NCBI RefSeq assembly: GCF_012489685.1 | Contig: NC_080043.1 | Location: 10,108,501-10,172,500 of the forward strand | Direction of reading: 5' to 3' | Length of the DNA: 64,000 bases | From: Lotus japonicus | Taxonomy: Eukaryota > Streptophyta > Magnoliopsida > Fabales > Fabaceae | Shown: positions 21,179 through 33,157 of the stretch, in pieces | Numbering within the stretch: the first letter of the stretch is position 1 | How the letters are laid out: every line of letters starts with the position of its first letter | Program-made: the position numbers and the translations under genes | Notes under the pieces: model-generated | What the model saw: only the letters and a program-made list of their open reading frames with translations | What the model was told of the DNA's origin: nothing | Database searches by the model: none

Positions 21179-24048
21179 TCAAAAGATAAGCAAGACACAA
21201 TTCTGTGTGGCTGGACCAAAATAGAAGAAATGCGACAAAAAAGAGAGCAGATTGCTTAAAATACAAAATATTAAAAAAAAGGTGTATATTTATTCAATAC
21301 ACTTTGTTTTGGTCAATTTTTTTTATCATTATTATCCACTTTAAAGCCGTATTTAATTCCTTATTAAGCGGTACAAATTCTATAACTGCTATATAACTTT
21401 TGAAGACAATTAAACTTCGTAACTCATGTTTTTTTTATTATCCACATGGCATCTTTACATTTATTTAAGACACTTTATTGTGTTTAATTTGGATCATTAT
21501 TGAAGACAATTTAATTTGGTAACTTATGTTTTTTATCATCCATTTCAATGTCTCACTGATATTCCACACGTTGATCATTAATAGCATTTGAGAAGCTTCC
21601 ATATACATGTGCAGTATTAGCAGAGGACCCATATAAATCATTGATGTCCCTAAATGAGAGTTGAAAAAACACCAGAAACTCCACATAAAAGAATCAAATG
21701 GCCACAAAAGGCAAAACTTCTAAACTATCCCCTCACTAAAAACTGTCCAAACAATTTTTCCTACCTTCATTTCTCTCAATAGGGTATATAGAGATAAAAA
21801 ATGAATAGTATCATTATATTTAGTAGATAACTTTCATGTGTAATGGCATAGCTGTAAAAAAATAAAAAACCCAACCTTGCCATCTATGTCTCCAGTAGAA
21901 ATTGCATTGTTTAATCAGTTCATTGTAGATAAAACTGAATCCATTTCCTGGCGCTATGATTTGAGCAAGTCCCGTGCAGCTCTCTCTACTTATATTGCAG
22001 CTCTAACTTCTTGATTATACTCCTTGCAAATGGCCTGATCAAATTATCATTCGAAATGATTATCTAACATAAGATATGGACCTTAAAATTAAAGAAAAGT
22101 ATACTGGTTTTGCCATTGAAATAACTCCAAAGTATACTGCACTAATTTGCTAAAGAAAACAACACATATCCCTCATATGTAAAAAACCCAACGGTTACGG
22201 TCATGACATGCTTTTCTCTTCATGTCAACACATCTATGCGAGCCCTTTCTAAGTTTCTATCCCTTCTATCACCCCTGCAAGCCCCAAAACCTGCAACATT
22301 ATCTCTCAGTATCTAGCAAAAATAAAGGGAAGAGAAAGGATTTTCTTACCTTGCCATATTTTTGGGAGAGGAGACACATTCTGTAGCGTCAAGAGCAACA
22401 ACGGAGTGGCTGGAACGAATAAATAGGAGGGCCGAGACAGATGAAGGAAGCCAAAGCGATACATGGAGTGGAGAGGATGAATGGATCTAGCTAGATTTTG
22501 CATTGTTTATTTGTACTCGCTAAGAATAGTAGTTGCAAGTGCAGTGGTAGTTAGCAATAGCAAAGCTCTCACCATTTCTCAAAAGTTAGAAATAGTTAAA
22601 TGAAAAATAGCATGACTTAATAGTTATATGATTTCAACTTAGAAGAAAAGAAAGAAAAGAGGTTAAAACGAAGCTGTAGAATAAGGTTAAAGGGTTCAAT
22701 TTAGATATATGGAAGTAGAATAAGAGCACCAACATTTGCATGCAATTTAGTCAAAGAAAAAGGGTACAAAAAAAGGAGAAACACTTGCAGAATTGTAATC
22801 TGTAAAGCAGCAAGGGCTGTAATTTCAAACACAATAGTAGTGAAGGATAATACACACAGAGGGAAGAACAACAAACACAGTGAGGGAAGAAGGACAAAAC
22901 ATGTACTGCAAATAAAAAAAATTTACTCACTTGATATTTGGTTGGAGATTTCTGAAAATTCCTAGAGAAGCACAAACAGAAGAATGAAGCACCTGATTTG
23001 TGAAGAACAAAAGAAAGTGATCCAATACATATGTACTACAAATGCAAACAAAGGAAAATCAAGAGAAGAAAATCATATAAATAACAAAAAGTACATGGAA
23101 TAGCAGACCTTGCACTTTAAATTCAGTACTTCATGCTGACCATTGCTAGCCAAGAATGATGTTTTATTGATGAAAGCTTCAACATTCACTATGTCATCAT
23201 CCTCAAGGTTAATCGATCTATTTCACTTTCATCATTCAGCTTTAAAAGGTATAATATCAATCAAAACTAAAGAAAGAAGTACATAACATTGTAGGTTACC
23301 TTCAAGTTGATCCTTCTTCCTCTATGGCCAAAGGCAAATCCATGAGCGATTAAATTCTGCAGACACCGATTTCATATCAGCAGAGAGAGGACGGGGCTGC
23401 GTTGCAGTCGCTGCTTCAACTCTGTCGCCAGGTGCGCCATCAATATCACATTCAGGACCACAGAAGAGAAAGAAATCATTTTGAGTTTGCATCCTCAAAA
23501 GGTAAAAACATAAGAACCAAAATTTAAGAAGATTGTATGAGAGAAAAAAGGAAAGAAACCACACCTATCCATTTCAGTCCTTGAGAATTCGTGTTCTGCT
23601 ACACCAAATTTCTAAGCTTCTCTGAAAAGAAAATGCTCCAAAACCTGGAAATTAGGCATGGATTCAATGCAAAGCCGTAACTGATCTCTCTGATGCAGAC
23701 AATCTAACGAAAGGGGGAATGTTCAGAGCGAATGAAACGATCACCCATGACCCACCTTAATACTGGAACAAAATGAATTGAAACTGAAGCCTTGATTGCA
23801 GAACAAAAACGTAAACATCAGATGGGATGATAGAATGGAAACGGAAATCTACTGGAGCGAATGCGATAGGGCAATCCGCAAGGACCGTAAAGATTAGAAT
23901 CAATGGACGGCTAAGATTGAGTTGCAGTATAATTATTTGGAGATTTACTAAAATAACCATGTCAAAATTGAAGTTCATGTACATTGGCTTATTGAATTAC
24001 TGATTTGCCCCCAAGGCTGTAGAAACTCTGCTTTTATATATAGTATAG
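21179..24048. other. Helitron interior, no gene recognised
   Basis: Short minus-strand stretches look like former exons, for example DDDIVNVEAFINKTSF around 23130-23210 and the frame at 23322-23564, which is near a splice-like junction. None matches a family I can name, and all are short and interrupted. They may be further captured fragments. Confidence 0.35.
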
Positions 24049-24049
24049 A

Positions 24050-25094
24050 TAGATAGATAAGCTAATCCCTAAATTAAACCCTTCACCCATCTTCATCAGA
24101 CTTGTTTCCATTTCTCCATTCATCCCACAGCCTTGTTCTTTCCTTCAAAGACACAGAAATTAGTGAGAATTATCGGGAAGAAGATGAATCAAATAACCCA
24201 AAAATCAAAATTGTAACTTCATCACCTCCCTCACCACACTTCACATCATTCACCATAACCAAAGCAAAATGTCACAAAAACAAAAAACCCAATAGTTCTG
24301 CTAATCAAATATACTGCAGAACTATATTGCATTCCTTCTCCTTTTTTATTTTTTCCTCTTTACAAACATGTGTTTGAGATGAAAAACAGATCTGGGAATG
24401 AGTAAAAAAACTACATCTGAAAAAATTGAATTCTAGATTGAGAAAGGATCCATCCTTCACCACCGTAACCCACACAACAACACCCTCAAAACCCAGAAAT
24501 CACACTCAGCAACACAACATTCTTCACCATAACACAAGCCCAGTTGCAGAGATGGTTCAGTTTCCGATGCAAGCCTCAGCTGAGGATTCCCGGTGGTTCT
24601 GGGGTTGTGGCTGGGTGAAACAATCACCAAGCTTCTACCTTTTCTCTGCTTTGGCTTCAGATCTGAACAAGGATGGAAGTGCTGTGAAGCATATCGAAGC
24701 CATGCAAGGTTGTGTTTCCATCGATTGAACCAGAACAGAGTTGCTTCCTTCGAAGGAGATCGAAGCTTGCAAGGTTCCCAGCACCCAGTCTTCCACCGCA
24801 TCTCGAAGGTGTGGTTAGGGTTTGCGAGGAAGGAGGTGAGGGAGCGGTGGGGGTGGCCGGAGAAATCGTTGGCACCAGCGGCGGCGAGGGAGGGGGAGAA
24901 GTGGGTGAGGATGGTGAAGCAATTCTGGAGAAAAGGATTTAACCTAATTTTGTATTTTATCATTTTTAATTTTTGTGATTAATAAATATGTATTTTTATT
25001 TTTATTTTTAAAACCGGGAAACCTACAATAGCAAGTCAAAAGGAGAGTGGTGCAACCATAGACCAGAAAAAACTGGTCCATAGTAAATGGCCCC
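24050..25094. other. Right part of the 17605-25094 MULE, with a GC-rich segment
   Basis: Between the Helitron and the right terminus, 24500-24920 is distinctly GC-rich compared with its surroundings. It gives long open frames on both strands (168 codons on minus at 24457-24963, 129 codons on plus at 24593-24982). I recognise no domain in any of them. It has the composition of a captured first exon or 5' UTR. Confidence 0.4.
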
Positions 25095-25174
25095 TAATAG
25101 TAATAGTAATATTTATAAAAGTAAAAATGTATACATTAATAACAATTTTAATAATTTCCGAAGAAAAAAAAAGT

Positions 25175-25320
25175 ACAACCTCCTCCGGTCGCTATTATAA
25201 GCAAAAAACAACATTTTAGATTCATTGAATAAATGATGTATTTAGTCATTATTATAGACTAGATACATCATTTATTAAATGAATTTAAAACTTTTTTTTT
25301 ATAATAGTGATCGGAGGGTA
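25175..25320. mobile_element. Short MITE (about 146 bp), near-perfect hairpin
   Basis: The segment runs from CAACCTCCTCCGGTCGCTAT to its complement ending AGTGATCGGAGGGTA. The internal part (AATGATGTATTTAGTC against GACTAGATACATCATT) is also paired. TA lies at both borders, as in Stowaway-type MITEs. Confidence 0.75.
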
Positions 25321-25519
25321 TAACAATCATAATCATTAACGGTAAGAATTATCAGTTTCTCATATTTAAACAAATTATTATTTGTTAAACAGTAATTATT
25401 TTTTTTTAAACAATTAAGTAGTAATTATTGTCACAACTTGAAAAAGTTTATAAATAATAATGATGATAATAATGATAATAATACTAATAAGTTAAAGTAA
25501 TATTGACTTGATCTTTTTT

Positions 25520-25522
<3 letters not shown>

Positions 25523-25558
<36 letters not shown>
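25523..25558. repeat. (TA)n microsatellite
   Basis: An uninterrupted run of about 18 TA units. Confidence 0.95.
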
Positions 25559-25560
<2 letters not shown>

Positions 25561-26036
25561 ACTTGACCTTCACATTAATAATATTATTAGTAACATTTTA
25601 TGTTATTCACTATATTAATTACTGATTGTAAAATTTTTGAATTTCTAATATCTAAAATTAATATTATCTAATTTTTTAATTATTAATCGAAAATTCAAGA
25701 TATTTTTTAGTAACAAGTAAAATTGACTAGACATTTGCATTAATAATTTTTTTTACATTTATAATAATATGAATTATTTATTATTACTTTTCTATATCTA
25801 TAAATATTGTGAAAATTTTCAATTTCTCATATATTAAAATTAAGATTAATGTTATTTTAATTTAATTATTAATCACAAGTTGGGATTTTTTAAAATAATA
25901 AATAAATTAAAAATAATTACCATTTTTCATATATGATAAATATATTAGGTATTAAAGTATTTTTTGAAGGGTAATGTATTAAAGTTAAGTAGGCTCTGTT
26001 GCTTTTGGTTTAGGTTATTTTGTTTGCCTCTATCTT

Positions 26037-26763
26037 TGTTATGCCAATTTCTTTGTAGATTGAGATTTTTCATTTTCATGAATAATATTTAATGTTAAGT
26101 AAATGAAACTTAAATCTGAAAAATATTTAATATTTAATATTTGCATGTATTGTTTGGTTAAATCGGTTGAAAATAAATGGCATAAATCTGAAAGACCGTA
26201 AATGAAACTTAAAGGCGGAAATGTAAAAGCATTGGAAAGTAAAGGAAAGGTTAATGTGAGAAATTCGTAGTTTTGGTTGATTGATGAGTTGTGTGTTTTA
26301 CAAATAACTCTTCCTCCATTTATAGCGGCAAATTTGGCTAACCTACAACGGTTAATAACTTCCGTCACTACCCGCGTTTTCCAGCATAATTACACTTCGT
26401 GACAATGTTGGAAGTTATTTCCTCTAATCAACCTATAAGCTTTTGTTTAAGCCGATCATCCTACTTCGGCTAGTTCTTCAAGCGTCAACCGCTTTTCCTA
26501 TTTTCAAGGGATGAACCACGAGATGATTTTCTATATGCGCAAGCCTTAGAACCCTTGAAAAATATATTCTTTGTGGGCCATAGGGCCTGTGTTGTGTACC
26601 TTTCTCCAATTTTGTCCAAGTTCAAATCTTTAGTCGATCCCTGCTTTGCTTAATCGACTGCTTGCTTTCTTCAGCTACAAACTTTTTCACAAATAACTTG
26701 CCATGCTAGCGCCCGAGATGATTTGACTAATTTCTAGTCGTTATGTATTTTTGGGTGACAACA
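26037..26763 (-). mobile_element. Possible solo LTR (727 bp), minus orientation
   Basis: On the minus strand the segment starts TGTTGTCACCC and ends GGCATAACA, giving TG..CA borders with short inverted termini. A TATA box (GCTATAAATGG, complement near 26320) lies about 440 bp into it, followed by a CA-rich leader, as in an LTR promoter. Flanks ATCTT and ATACT agree at only three of five bases, so a target duplication is not proven. No internal region is adjacent on either side. Confidence 0.4.
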
Positions 26764-26925
26764 ATACTTATTTTTATTACCTCATATTACATTTTTTATA
26801 TGTATATGTGTGATGAGAATGGAAAAGTTGGTGAGCGATGTATATGAAGAAGAATTTGTTGTGAGATACATGTTTACTTAATGTAATTTTAGAGTCTCGA
26901 TGAGATTAGTTTGTATGGACACTTA

Positions 26926-27148
26926 GGTGCCACCTAATATGCACCACTTTTTAGTGGTGCAACCTTGCACCACTATACCAATTGTCCATTTTATCCATGT
27001 TAAAAAAATTATTTTATAAAAAGAAAAAAATATTGGTATTACAGGGTGGATTTTGATGAGATTAATTTTTTGAACATGAGTAAAATGGACAATTAACATA
27101 GTGGTGCAAGGTTACACCACTAAAAAGTGGTGCATATTAGGTGGACCC
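26926..27148. mobile_element. Mini-MULE (223 bp), 9-bp target duplication GGACACTTA
   Basis: Inverted repeats run over most of the arms (left CCACCTAATATGCACCAC, right GTGGTGCATATTAGGTGG). The element is flanked by an exact GGACACTTA at 26917-26925 and 27149-27157. The segment GACCACTTTTTGGTGGTG..GTTGCACCAC of the 17605-25094 MULE closely resembles GCACCACTTTTTAGTGGTGC..CTTGCACCAC here, so the two are probably related. Confidence 0.88.
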
Positions 27149-27157
27149 GGACACTTA

Positions 27158-27953
27158 ATGCAGCTGAAAAAATGGAAAAGTGACGTGCATAAATCTGTGA
27201 TGGATAAGAGGCAGAAATGTGAAGTGAGTCCGAAAAATGTGGAAAATCACCTCTTATTTTCTTATTATTATGATTTTTGAAGTGTTTTTCTTTCCGGTGT
27301 TAGGTAGATTGGACTGATTATTGGGCTTTTAGTTTGTTTGGGTACCTTTTAGTGGGCCAGTTTACTCATAAAAAATAAAGCTAGATGGTTTTGGAGGCCT
27401 CAGTTAAGTTTTTTGTGGTGCTAGCAAAATTTATTTTAGTGGACCAAATTGTTTTTTTTGAATAGGTGGACCAAATTGTTTTTCTCTTTTAAAAAATAAA
27501 ACTAAATCGATCAGGGAATATGGATCAATAGGATTGTACGTTAACATTAGCAAAAAATAGATTCATAACAAAAACAATTTTACATTTTACTTTTAGAGTA
27601 GCATGGCATTAAAATTTTATTGTGGGTAAAAACTATAACACAATAGTTCACGCATAAAAAAAAGTTGATAACCAAACAAGTAAAATAATTATATTTCTGA
27701 ATACCCAAGCAGCACTTGACAAATAAATTATATAATTTTTAAATTGTTGATTTTACGTCTTGTTATTATAAAATTCACTTGAGCACCGACTTGTTGTTGA
27801 TCTATCCACTAGATTACACGTAGTCAGAGGTGTAGTATTCATTGTACCAACATTTGACAAAGACTTGCGCACACGTCTGGCTTGTCCAATCATGATGAAA
27901 ACTAGGCGTCCAATCAAGTGCTCAATATTGCCACTAGAATCTTTAAAGAAATA
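27158..27953. other. Intergenic, nothing recognised
   Basis: AT-rich sequence between the mini-MULE and the Stowaway MITE. No coding pattern. Confidence 0.5.
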
Positions 27954-28282
27954 CTCCCTCCGTTCCAGAAAGTTTGTTGTCTTGAACAATCTTTCAATAT
28001 CATAAAATGTTTGTTGTTTTACAAAACCAATGCATTTTTTACTAATTTTTTCCACTTATACCTTCATTTAATACATTTTCTCTCACTTATCACCTTTCAT
28101 ATTAATCAACTACAACTCTTCTCTATTAATTACATTCTTCTCTATCTAAGTATAATTTAATAGTTGCACATCATACTAGTAAAATTAAATAAGGGCAATC
28201 TAGTCAAATTATACTATCAATAATTGCTTTCTTAGTCTTTATGTCACAACCTTAAACTACAAACTTTCTGGAACGGAGAGAG
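27954..28282. mobile_element. Stowaway-type MITE (329 bp)
   Basis: Inverted ends CTCCCTCCGTTCCAGAAAGT and its complement ending GGAACGGAGAGAG, with TA on both sides (27952-27953 and 28283-28284). The AT-rich interior is partly palindromic. No coding capacity. Confidence 0.9.
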
Positions 28283-28321
28283 TAAAAAATATGAAAATCA
28301 AGATTTTGTAGAGACTTACTA

Positions 28322-28698
28322 CTCCCTCCGTTTCTTTTTAAGTGTCGTTTTAGCATAAAGCTCTCCAACTAAGATAGTGGATTATTAGAGTTGTTTTTCT
28401 CATTCTACCCTCTCACATCTCAATCATAAAGTCATAAAGCTCTCCAACCAAAATAATTGATTGTTAGTTTTTTTTCCACTCTCTCATATTATTAAACCAT
28501 CTACCACTCTCAACCAATCATAAAGTCATAAAAGACTTCATAGTTATTAAGAAAGAAGAATTTTATGGGAAATGTGAAGTGGAGTTATTGAAAAAGTAAG
28601 GGTATAGTTGACAAAATGGAACCTAAGACATCAAAACGACAGTTAAATAGGAACAAAAAATTTGTTCTAGAACGACATTTAAAAAGGAACGGAGGGAG
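28322..28698. mobile_element. Stowaway-type MITE (377 bp)
   Basis: Ends CTCCCTCCGTTTCTTTTTAA and the complement ending AAAAAGGAACGGAGGGAG, flanked by TA (28320-28321 and 28699-28700). It lies only 37 bp from the previous MITE. Confidence 0.9.
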
Positions 28699-28775
28699 TA
28701 TCAAGGGATTAGAAAATTTCACTGTATTTTTACCTTTTTACTTTTAAGATGCCTTATAAAAATCAATTAGATATT

Positions 28776-30130
28776 TTAAAGTGCGACATGCATATACGAG
28801 ACTAGTGATTTTTGTCCACGTCTATAGCAAATAGTGTCATTATTTTGTACTTTACTTTCTTCATGTTTAGTCCATTTTTCCTCCCTTTTCACCACTTGAA
28901 AGAGTATGATCCAATAACATTTGCTTCTACTACCCCTTTTACCACCATGACCACCACGGCCTCGTTCACTACCTTTAAAACACGCCACCTTCATTCCAGG
29001 GAATAATGTTAAGCAAGTGGGACAAAATTGTTGGTTTTCATTAACTACACTTTGCTTTGTCAAAGGAATCATTAAATTCACTATCACATAATTGACTTAT
29101 TTTAAGTAAATCGTGTTTACGCCCCTTAATGAGAAGCACATTATGAATAACAGTAAGTGGAGCCTTACCTACTTTACTTTCACCTATGATTGGGCCTTTC
29201 TGATTGCCTCTAAAGATGATAGTGCCACCGCCTTCTCTAATTTGGAGGTCTGATAACATAGACCTTTCTCCTGTCATGTGTCGTAAGCATCCATTATCCA
29301 GATATCATTGTTGGCGTTTCTTTTGCCATGTTAAACACATATGCAATAGGCAAAATCTTGGACTAAGGTACCCAAATACTCTTTGGTCCTTGTTTGTTAG
29401 TGTTAGGTTTGAAAGGAACCTTCTTCGTATACGAGGGTCTTTCACTTATTTGTTCAAGTTTGTAGTTTATAGTAAACGACTTATGGTTAGAGGGTATTGA
29501 TGCAGACAATATGAATGTAATATCAGACGATACATCATTGGACTGTGATTCGTTTTCCTCGTGATGACCTAGGCCACTCTTATCATATACATATCTATTA
29601 TTGCCGACCAAGCTCACCAGGTTATCATGGCCAAGAGTGAATGTTGAAAGATCATCAATTAAAAAGCTTATTTTATTTTTTAGTGCAACTATTTCTTTCG
29701 AAAAATCATAATCTTTGAGTTTCTCATTTTCTTTTGACAAGATAATGTTTTCATTTTTGCATATGTCGAAATCTTTTTGAAGTCTTGAAAACTTTTCCTT
29801 CAACATTTTATACTTAGATGGTAAAACATGAGAATGACATAGTGTAATTCATCATATTCATCTTCAAGAATTCATGTTGTACCTCATTGTGTTCATCATC
29901 TGTACCATCCACAAAGGCCATGAACGACTGGATGCCTTTATCATTGTCCCCTTCTTCATCGTCTGAGGTGTCCTCAGAGTCATCTCATCCTCCTAGGAGT
30001 GTCTTCTTTTTGCTGAAGTTGCCCTTCTTGAAAGACGTTTTTGATAGCTTAGGACACTCAGCCTCCTTAATGCATGTCCGGGATTTTTGCACTCCCAGCA
30101 AACAACTCGATACCTGCTTTCCTGAGGCAA
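28776..30130 (-). pseudogene. Sirevirus-like Ty1/copia gag-pol remnant
   Basis: Reading the minus strand from high to low coordinates, the pieces are a CCHC-type knuckle (CWECKNPGH..ECPKL, broken by a shift near 30060), an acidic linker with FMAFVDGTDDEHNE, a coiled-coil-like block (LSKENEKLKDYDFSKEIVALK), IWVP plus the repeated WMLTTHD block, and the gag-pre-integrase region (HMTGERSMLSDLQI, NVLLIKGRKHDLLKISQLC). This order is that of Sirevirus elements. Several frame changes and missing reverse transcriptase and integrase show it is a decayed internal fragment. No matching LTR pair was found. Confidence 0.8.
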
Positions 30131-30443
30131 TGTTTTGAACGGTTGCATTATGGTATTATCATATGATTATTAAAACCGAGAGTGTATGAGTGCAACGTGT
30201 TGCCACCTAAAAATCGTAACGGCTACTTAGGCAGCCGAGAAAAGAAGCTAGTCGTAATGTAGAAATTAACTATCAGAAATGCAATTGAAAGCAGAGGATT
30301 AATTGTTGATAGACACAACGTGTCGAAGCTGCCAAATGAAAGCAAACGAAAGAGCTTTTAAACTTTGTGCACATTTATTAGTTTTCCCTTTTTTATTATA
30401 AAATTGTATGATAAACACCACAAACATGCACCGACTTACCTAG
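30131..30443. other. Intergenic, nothing certain
   Basis: It directly follows the copia fragment on its 5' side and might be upstream gag or leader sequence. No readable domain. Confidence 0.35.
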
Positions 30444-31204
30444 AGCATGTTTGGATTTCTGTTTGCCCCTCTCAAAATGCTTTCAAACTGCACATAACGC
30501 AGTGCCCTTTTATTTGGCAAATTTTTATGTTAGTTGGCTCAACTGAGTTACGGTCATAAAAGCCAGTTTTCTCAACGAGACAAAATCATCACTTTTCAGT
30601 TGAACAAAAGTTGGTTGTAGTTCTAATACTATATTTAAAAACCCCAAAACATTTTATGTGACATTATTGCCCCACTATCATCACCGCATGCATTATATTA
30701 ATATACTTACATCTTTTAACTATTAATATGTATCATTATCACTATATTTTTCTTATGTTTTATAATTTAATTTAACCTCCAAAACTTTTTTTTAAAAACG
30801 TAACAAATATTATTGTTCATGTATACTTAAGATTTAATTAGTTGATTAATCTAAAGTTTACAACTTTCAACTGACTAAAATGCATTTTATTTTCTTTTAA
30901 AATTTCATATTATCTGGCAATAGTTTAAAAAAATATTATTACTTTAAAGGAGACTTAAAAAATAATGAAATGAATCAATTTAAGTGATATTAACTCCATT
31001 AACTCATATCCTTTTTGGCAATTACACAATTTAAAAGTGCTTTTAACTAATATTATCCAAACAAGATTTATTTATCAACCGAACTTTTTAAATAAAAACA
31101 TCCAAACATAAGTCACTTTACAATCAACACACTTTCACTCAAACACTGTTTTGCAAACTCACTTTTACTCAAACTCTGTTTTGCAAACTGAAATCCAAAC
31201 ACAC
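30444..31204. mobile_element. Terminal-inverted-repeat element (about 760 bp), class uncertain
   Basis: Left end AGCATGTTTGGATTTCTGTT; the complement of the right end is GTGTGTTTGGATTTCAGTTT. The flanks share ACCTAG (30438-30443 and 31205-31210). The interior is AT-rich and non-coding. The six-base match could be a target duplication or chance, so I do not assign a superfamily. Confidence 0.5.
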
Positions 31205-31423
31205 ACCTAGCTGTTAGAGGTTTGATATTTGTTGCACCGTTATTGAAATTGGTGAAAATGTCGAACGATTTGTCAAACCAACACCTTGCAGGCTTGCACC
31301 CATATACCCAGTTGGTTTCTCCATTTATGATCTCTGCTGGGATCGCTTTTCAAAAGTTTTTGCCAACAATATGAAACTAAGACACTGTGGGGTTTTACAT
31401 GTGACATAATTATATTTTTAATA

Positions 31424-31766
31424 CTTCATCCGTCCTAAAATATTTATTATTGTTTTAGTTTTTATGTTTTTTGTTTAAATTATTGTTGTTTTATAAATTC
31501 AAAGCATTTTATCTCATTTTCATGCTCTTATTTAATATTTTCATGTTTCCATTCATGCTCTTATTTAATATTGTAATATCCTAAATAGTAATTCATATTT
31601 TCACCCACCATAATTCTCACAAATTAGTTGACAAGGAATTATTATCATTTCTTTTTAATATAATTCAACATTAAATAAGTGTGTTTTAGTCAAATTATAT
31701 TATCGATTAATAAAGCACTGTTAAAATATATAACCTTAAACAACAATAATTTTAGAACAAGAAGAG
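31424..31766. mobile_element. Stowaway-like MITE (343 bp), degenerate ends
   Basis: Left CTTCATCCGTCCTAAAATAT; the right end is the complement of CTCTTCTTGTTCTAAAATTA. TA flanks both sides (31422-31423 and 31767-31768). The internal CAACAATAATTTTAG / CTAAAATATTTATTATTG arms pair. Confidence 0.7.
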
Positions 31767-31768
31767 TA

Positions 31769-32870
31769 ATATAATATCTACTCTTAAAACATTACTAGAA
31801 GTTAATAAAGTCATTAAATACATTGAGTTGATTTTATCTAGACTAAATATCCCCACAATTTGTAAATGAAATTGAGATTAATCTCTCATTCCACATTTAA
31901 CATGCTAACCATATTATATATTGGCTTACATTATTATTTCACTTCATTATATTCTTTCTAGTTCCACTTAGAAATACAAAGACTTTTAATAAAATCTAAA
32001 AATAATAATATTCTCTTAATTAGTTTGTTTAAATTGATGAACAATTTAATTAAGGATTCTGAATATTATTTTGAAGTTGCGGGAATATAGTCAATAGCTA
32101 GCTTGTATCCATTGTCCAATTCATATTTACTCATTTTATTATTAATAACAAGTATGAGAAAAAATATTTTGGTATAATTTTGTTTTGATAAAGTTCTTTC
32201 TCTCTATATTGGCCGTTGTGGTATTTAAAATCCACCACAAAAAATATGTCTAAAGAATGTATCACCTCTTAGAATATAATTAAGATAAGGTCTAACTTAA
32301 AAAAAACTAATTGAGCTATGTTTTTAATTATATCTCTAATCAGTGTAAAAGTGTAAGACTTCTGAACATCAATTAAAATAATTTGTCATTCACTCATTTT
32401 CGAATAATTTTCATTTGACTAAAAATTAACCTCATTATTTCCACACGTACAGTCACACACATTAGGTGCCGTCACATGTACTTCTCTATATATGCTGGCA
32501 CGGTACCTCGTTTGTAGAATTTATTTAGATTCTACAATAAATAATTAATCTGAAAATTAACGTTGCTTGTTTATTTCATCTTCTCTTTCTCATCGTCCAG
32601 CTTGTGTTGTCTGTAGAGGCTTGTAAGCAACAACAACCGGAAAAAAGGTAATTGAGATTCGAGACTAATGTATTTAAAAACAAGTTAGTTTGTGTTTACG
32701 TTGACCAAAAAGTCAAAGTCGCAGAAAGGTTACACGTTTTTATTTCATGCATGACACCAAAATCTTAAATGCATTCATCATGTATGTATAGTTGGAAGAT
32801 AGAATTTGGTTAAATATGTCGAGAGTCCATTTTTTTTTCTAAGTTAGGCGTGTGATGTTTTTCTTATGCC
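31769..32870. other. Intergenic, nothing recognised
   Basis: AT-rich. A TATA-like TCTCTATATATGC near 32485 is followed by a pyrimidine-rich stretch and a splice-donor-like AAAAGGTAATTG near 32645. No coding sequence follows, so I do not call a gene. Confidence 0.45.
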
Positions 32871-32875
32871 AGAGG

Positions 32876-33102
32876 TGGTCTGGTATGTGCGGATCAATGT
32901 AACTAATAATTGGGCTTACCAAACTTATGTACCAAATGGGCCGGGCAACCCATGATCCAACCGGATTGAAACCCAAGCTATAAATAACAGGTACCGCCCA
33001 AGCGGCGGGGGACCTATCATTTCACGCAATTTTTTTAGTTTTTCATTTACTTCGTTTGCTCTCAGTTTGATTAGCCCACATCGAAGGTTCTATACCGGAA
33101 CA
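32876..33102 (+). repeat. 5' LTR of the Tat element
   Basis: 227 bp, TG..CA. It contains CTATAAATA followed by a short leader. It is the promoter for the sense gag-pol transcript. Confidence 0.93.
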
Positions 33103-33157
33103 TTGGCGCCCACCGTGGGGCCGAAGGATACTTTCTTAGGCTTCACTTTTTACCGCA

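Larger units (their letters stand above)
17748..24049 (-). mobile_element. Non-autonomous Helitron (6302 bp), minus orientation
   Basis: On the minus strand the element starts TCTATACTATATATAAAAGC at 24049, preceded by A. It ends with a hairpin (CCGTGCATCGCACGG) followed by ATAAAAAGTACTAG at 17748, with T next. TC start, a hairpin about 11 nt before a CTAG end and insertion between A and T are the Helitron signature. No Rep/helicase frame is visible, so it depends on another copy. It contains a RING-finger gene fragment, a small MULE and a Stowaway-like element. Confidence 0.8.
17605..25094. mobile_element. Mutator-like element (7490 bp as found), 9-bp target duplication TAATAGTAA, split by a Helitron
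   Basis: The left end GGGAAAATTTACTATCGACC and the right end (complement begins GGGGCCATTTACTATGGACC) are inverted repeats similar over about 75 bp, including GTTGCACCACY..CCTTTTGACY. TAATAGTAA flanks both ends (17596-17604 and 25095-25103). The flank is itself repetitive (AATAGTAATAGTAATA), so the duplication alone is weaker proof than in the other MULEs. About 6.3 kb of the interior is a Helitron. Without it the MULE would be about 1.2 kb, with a GC-rich segment at 24500-24920 that looks like captured DNA. Confidence 0.7.
25095..26036. other. AT-rich intergenic DNA with a MITE and a (TA)n run
   Basis: Apart from the MITE at 25175-25320 and the (TA)n microsatellite at 25523-25558, only A/T-rich sequence without coding pattern is present. 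Confidence 0.5.

Noticed and set aside
24457..24963. 168-codon minus-strand frame in the GC-rich island
   Set aside because: No domain, competing frames on both strands, and location inside a transposon. Noted as a possible captured segment and not as a gene.
32480..32660. TATA-like motif, pyrimidine leader and donor-like site
   Set aside because: No exon or coding sequence can be followed before the Tat element begins at 32876.
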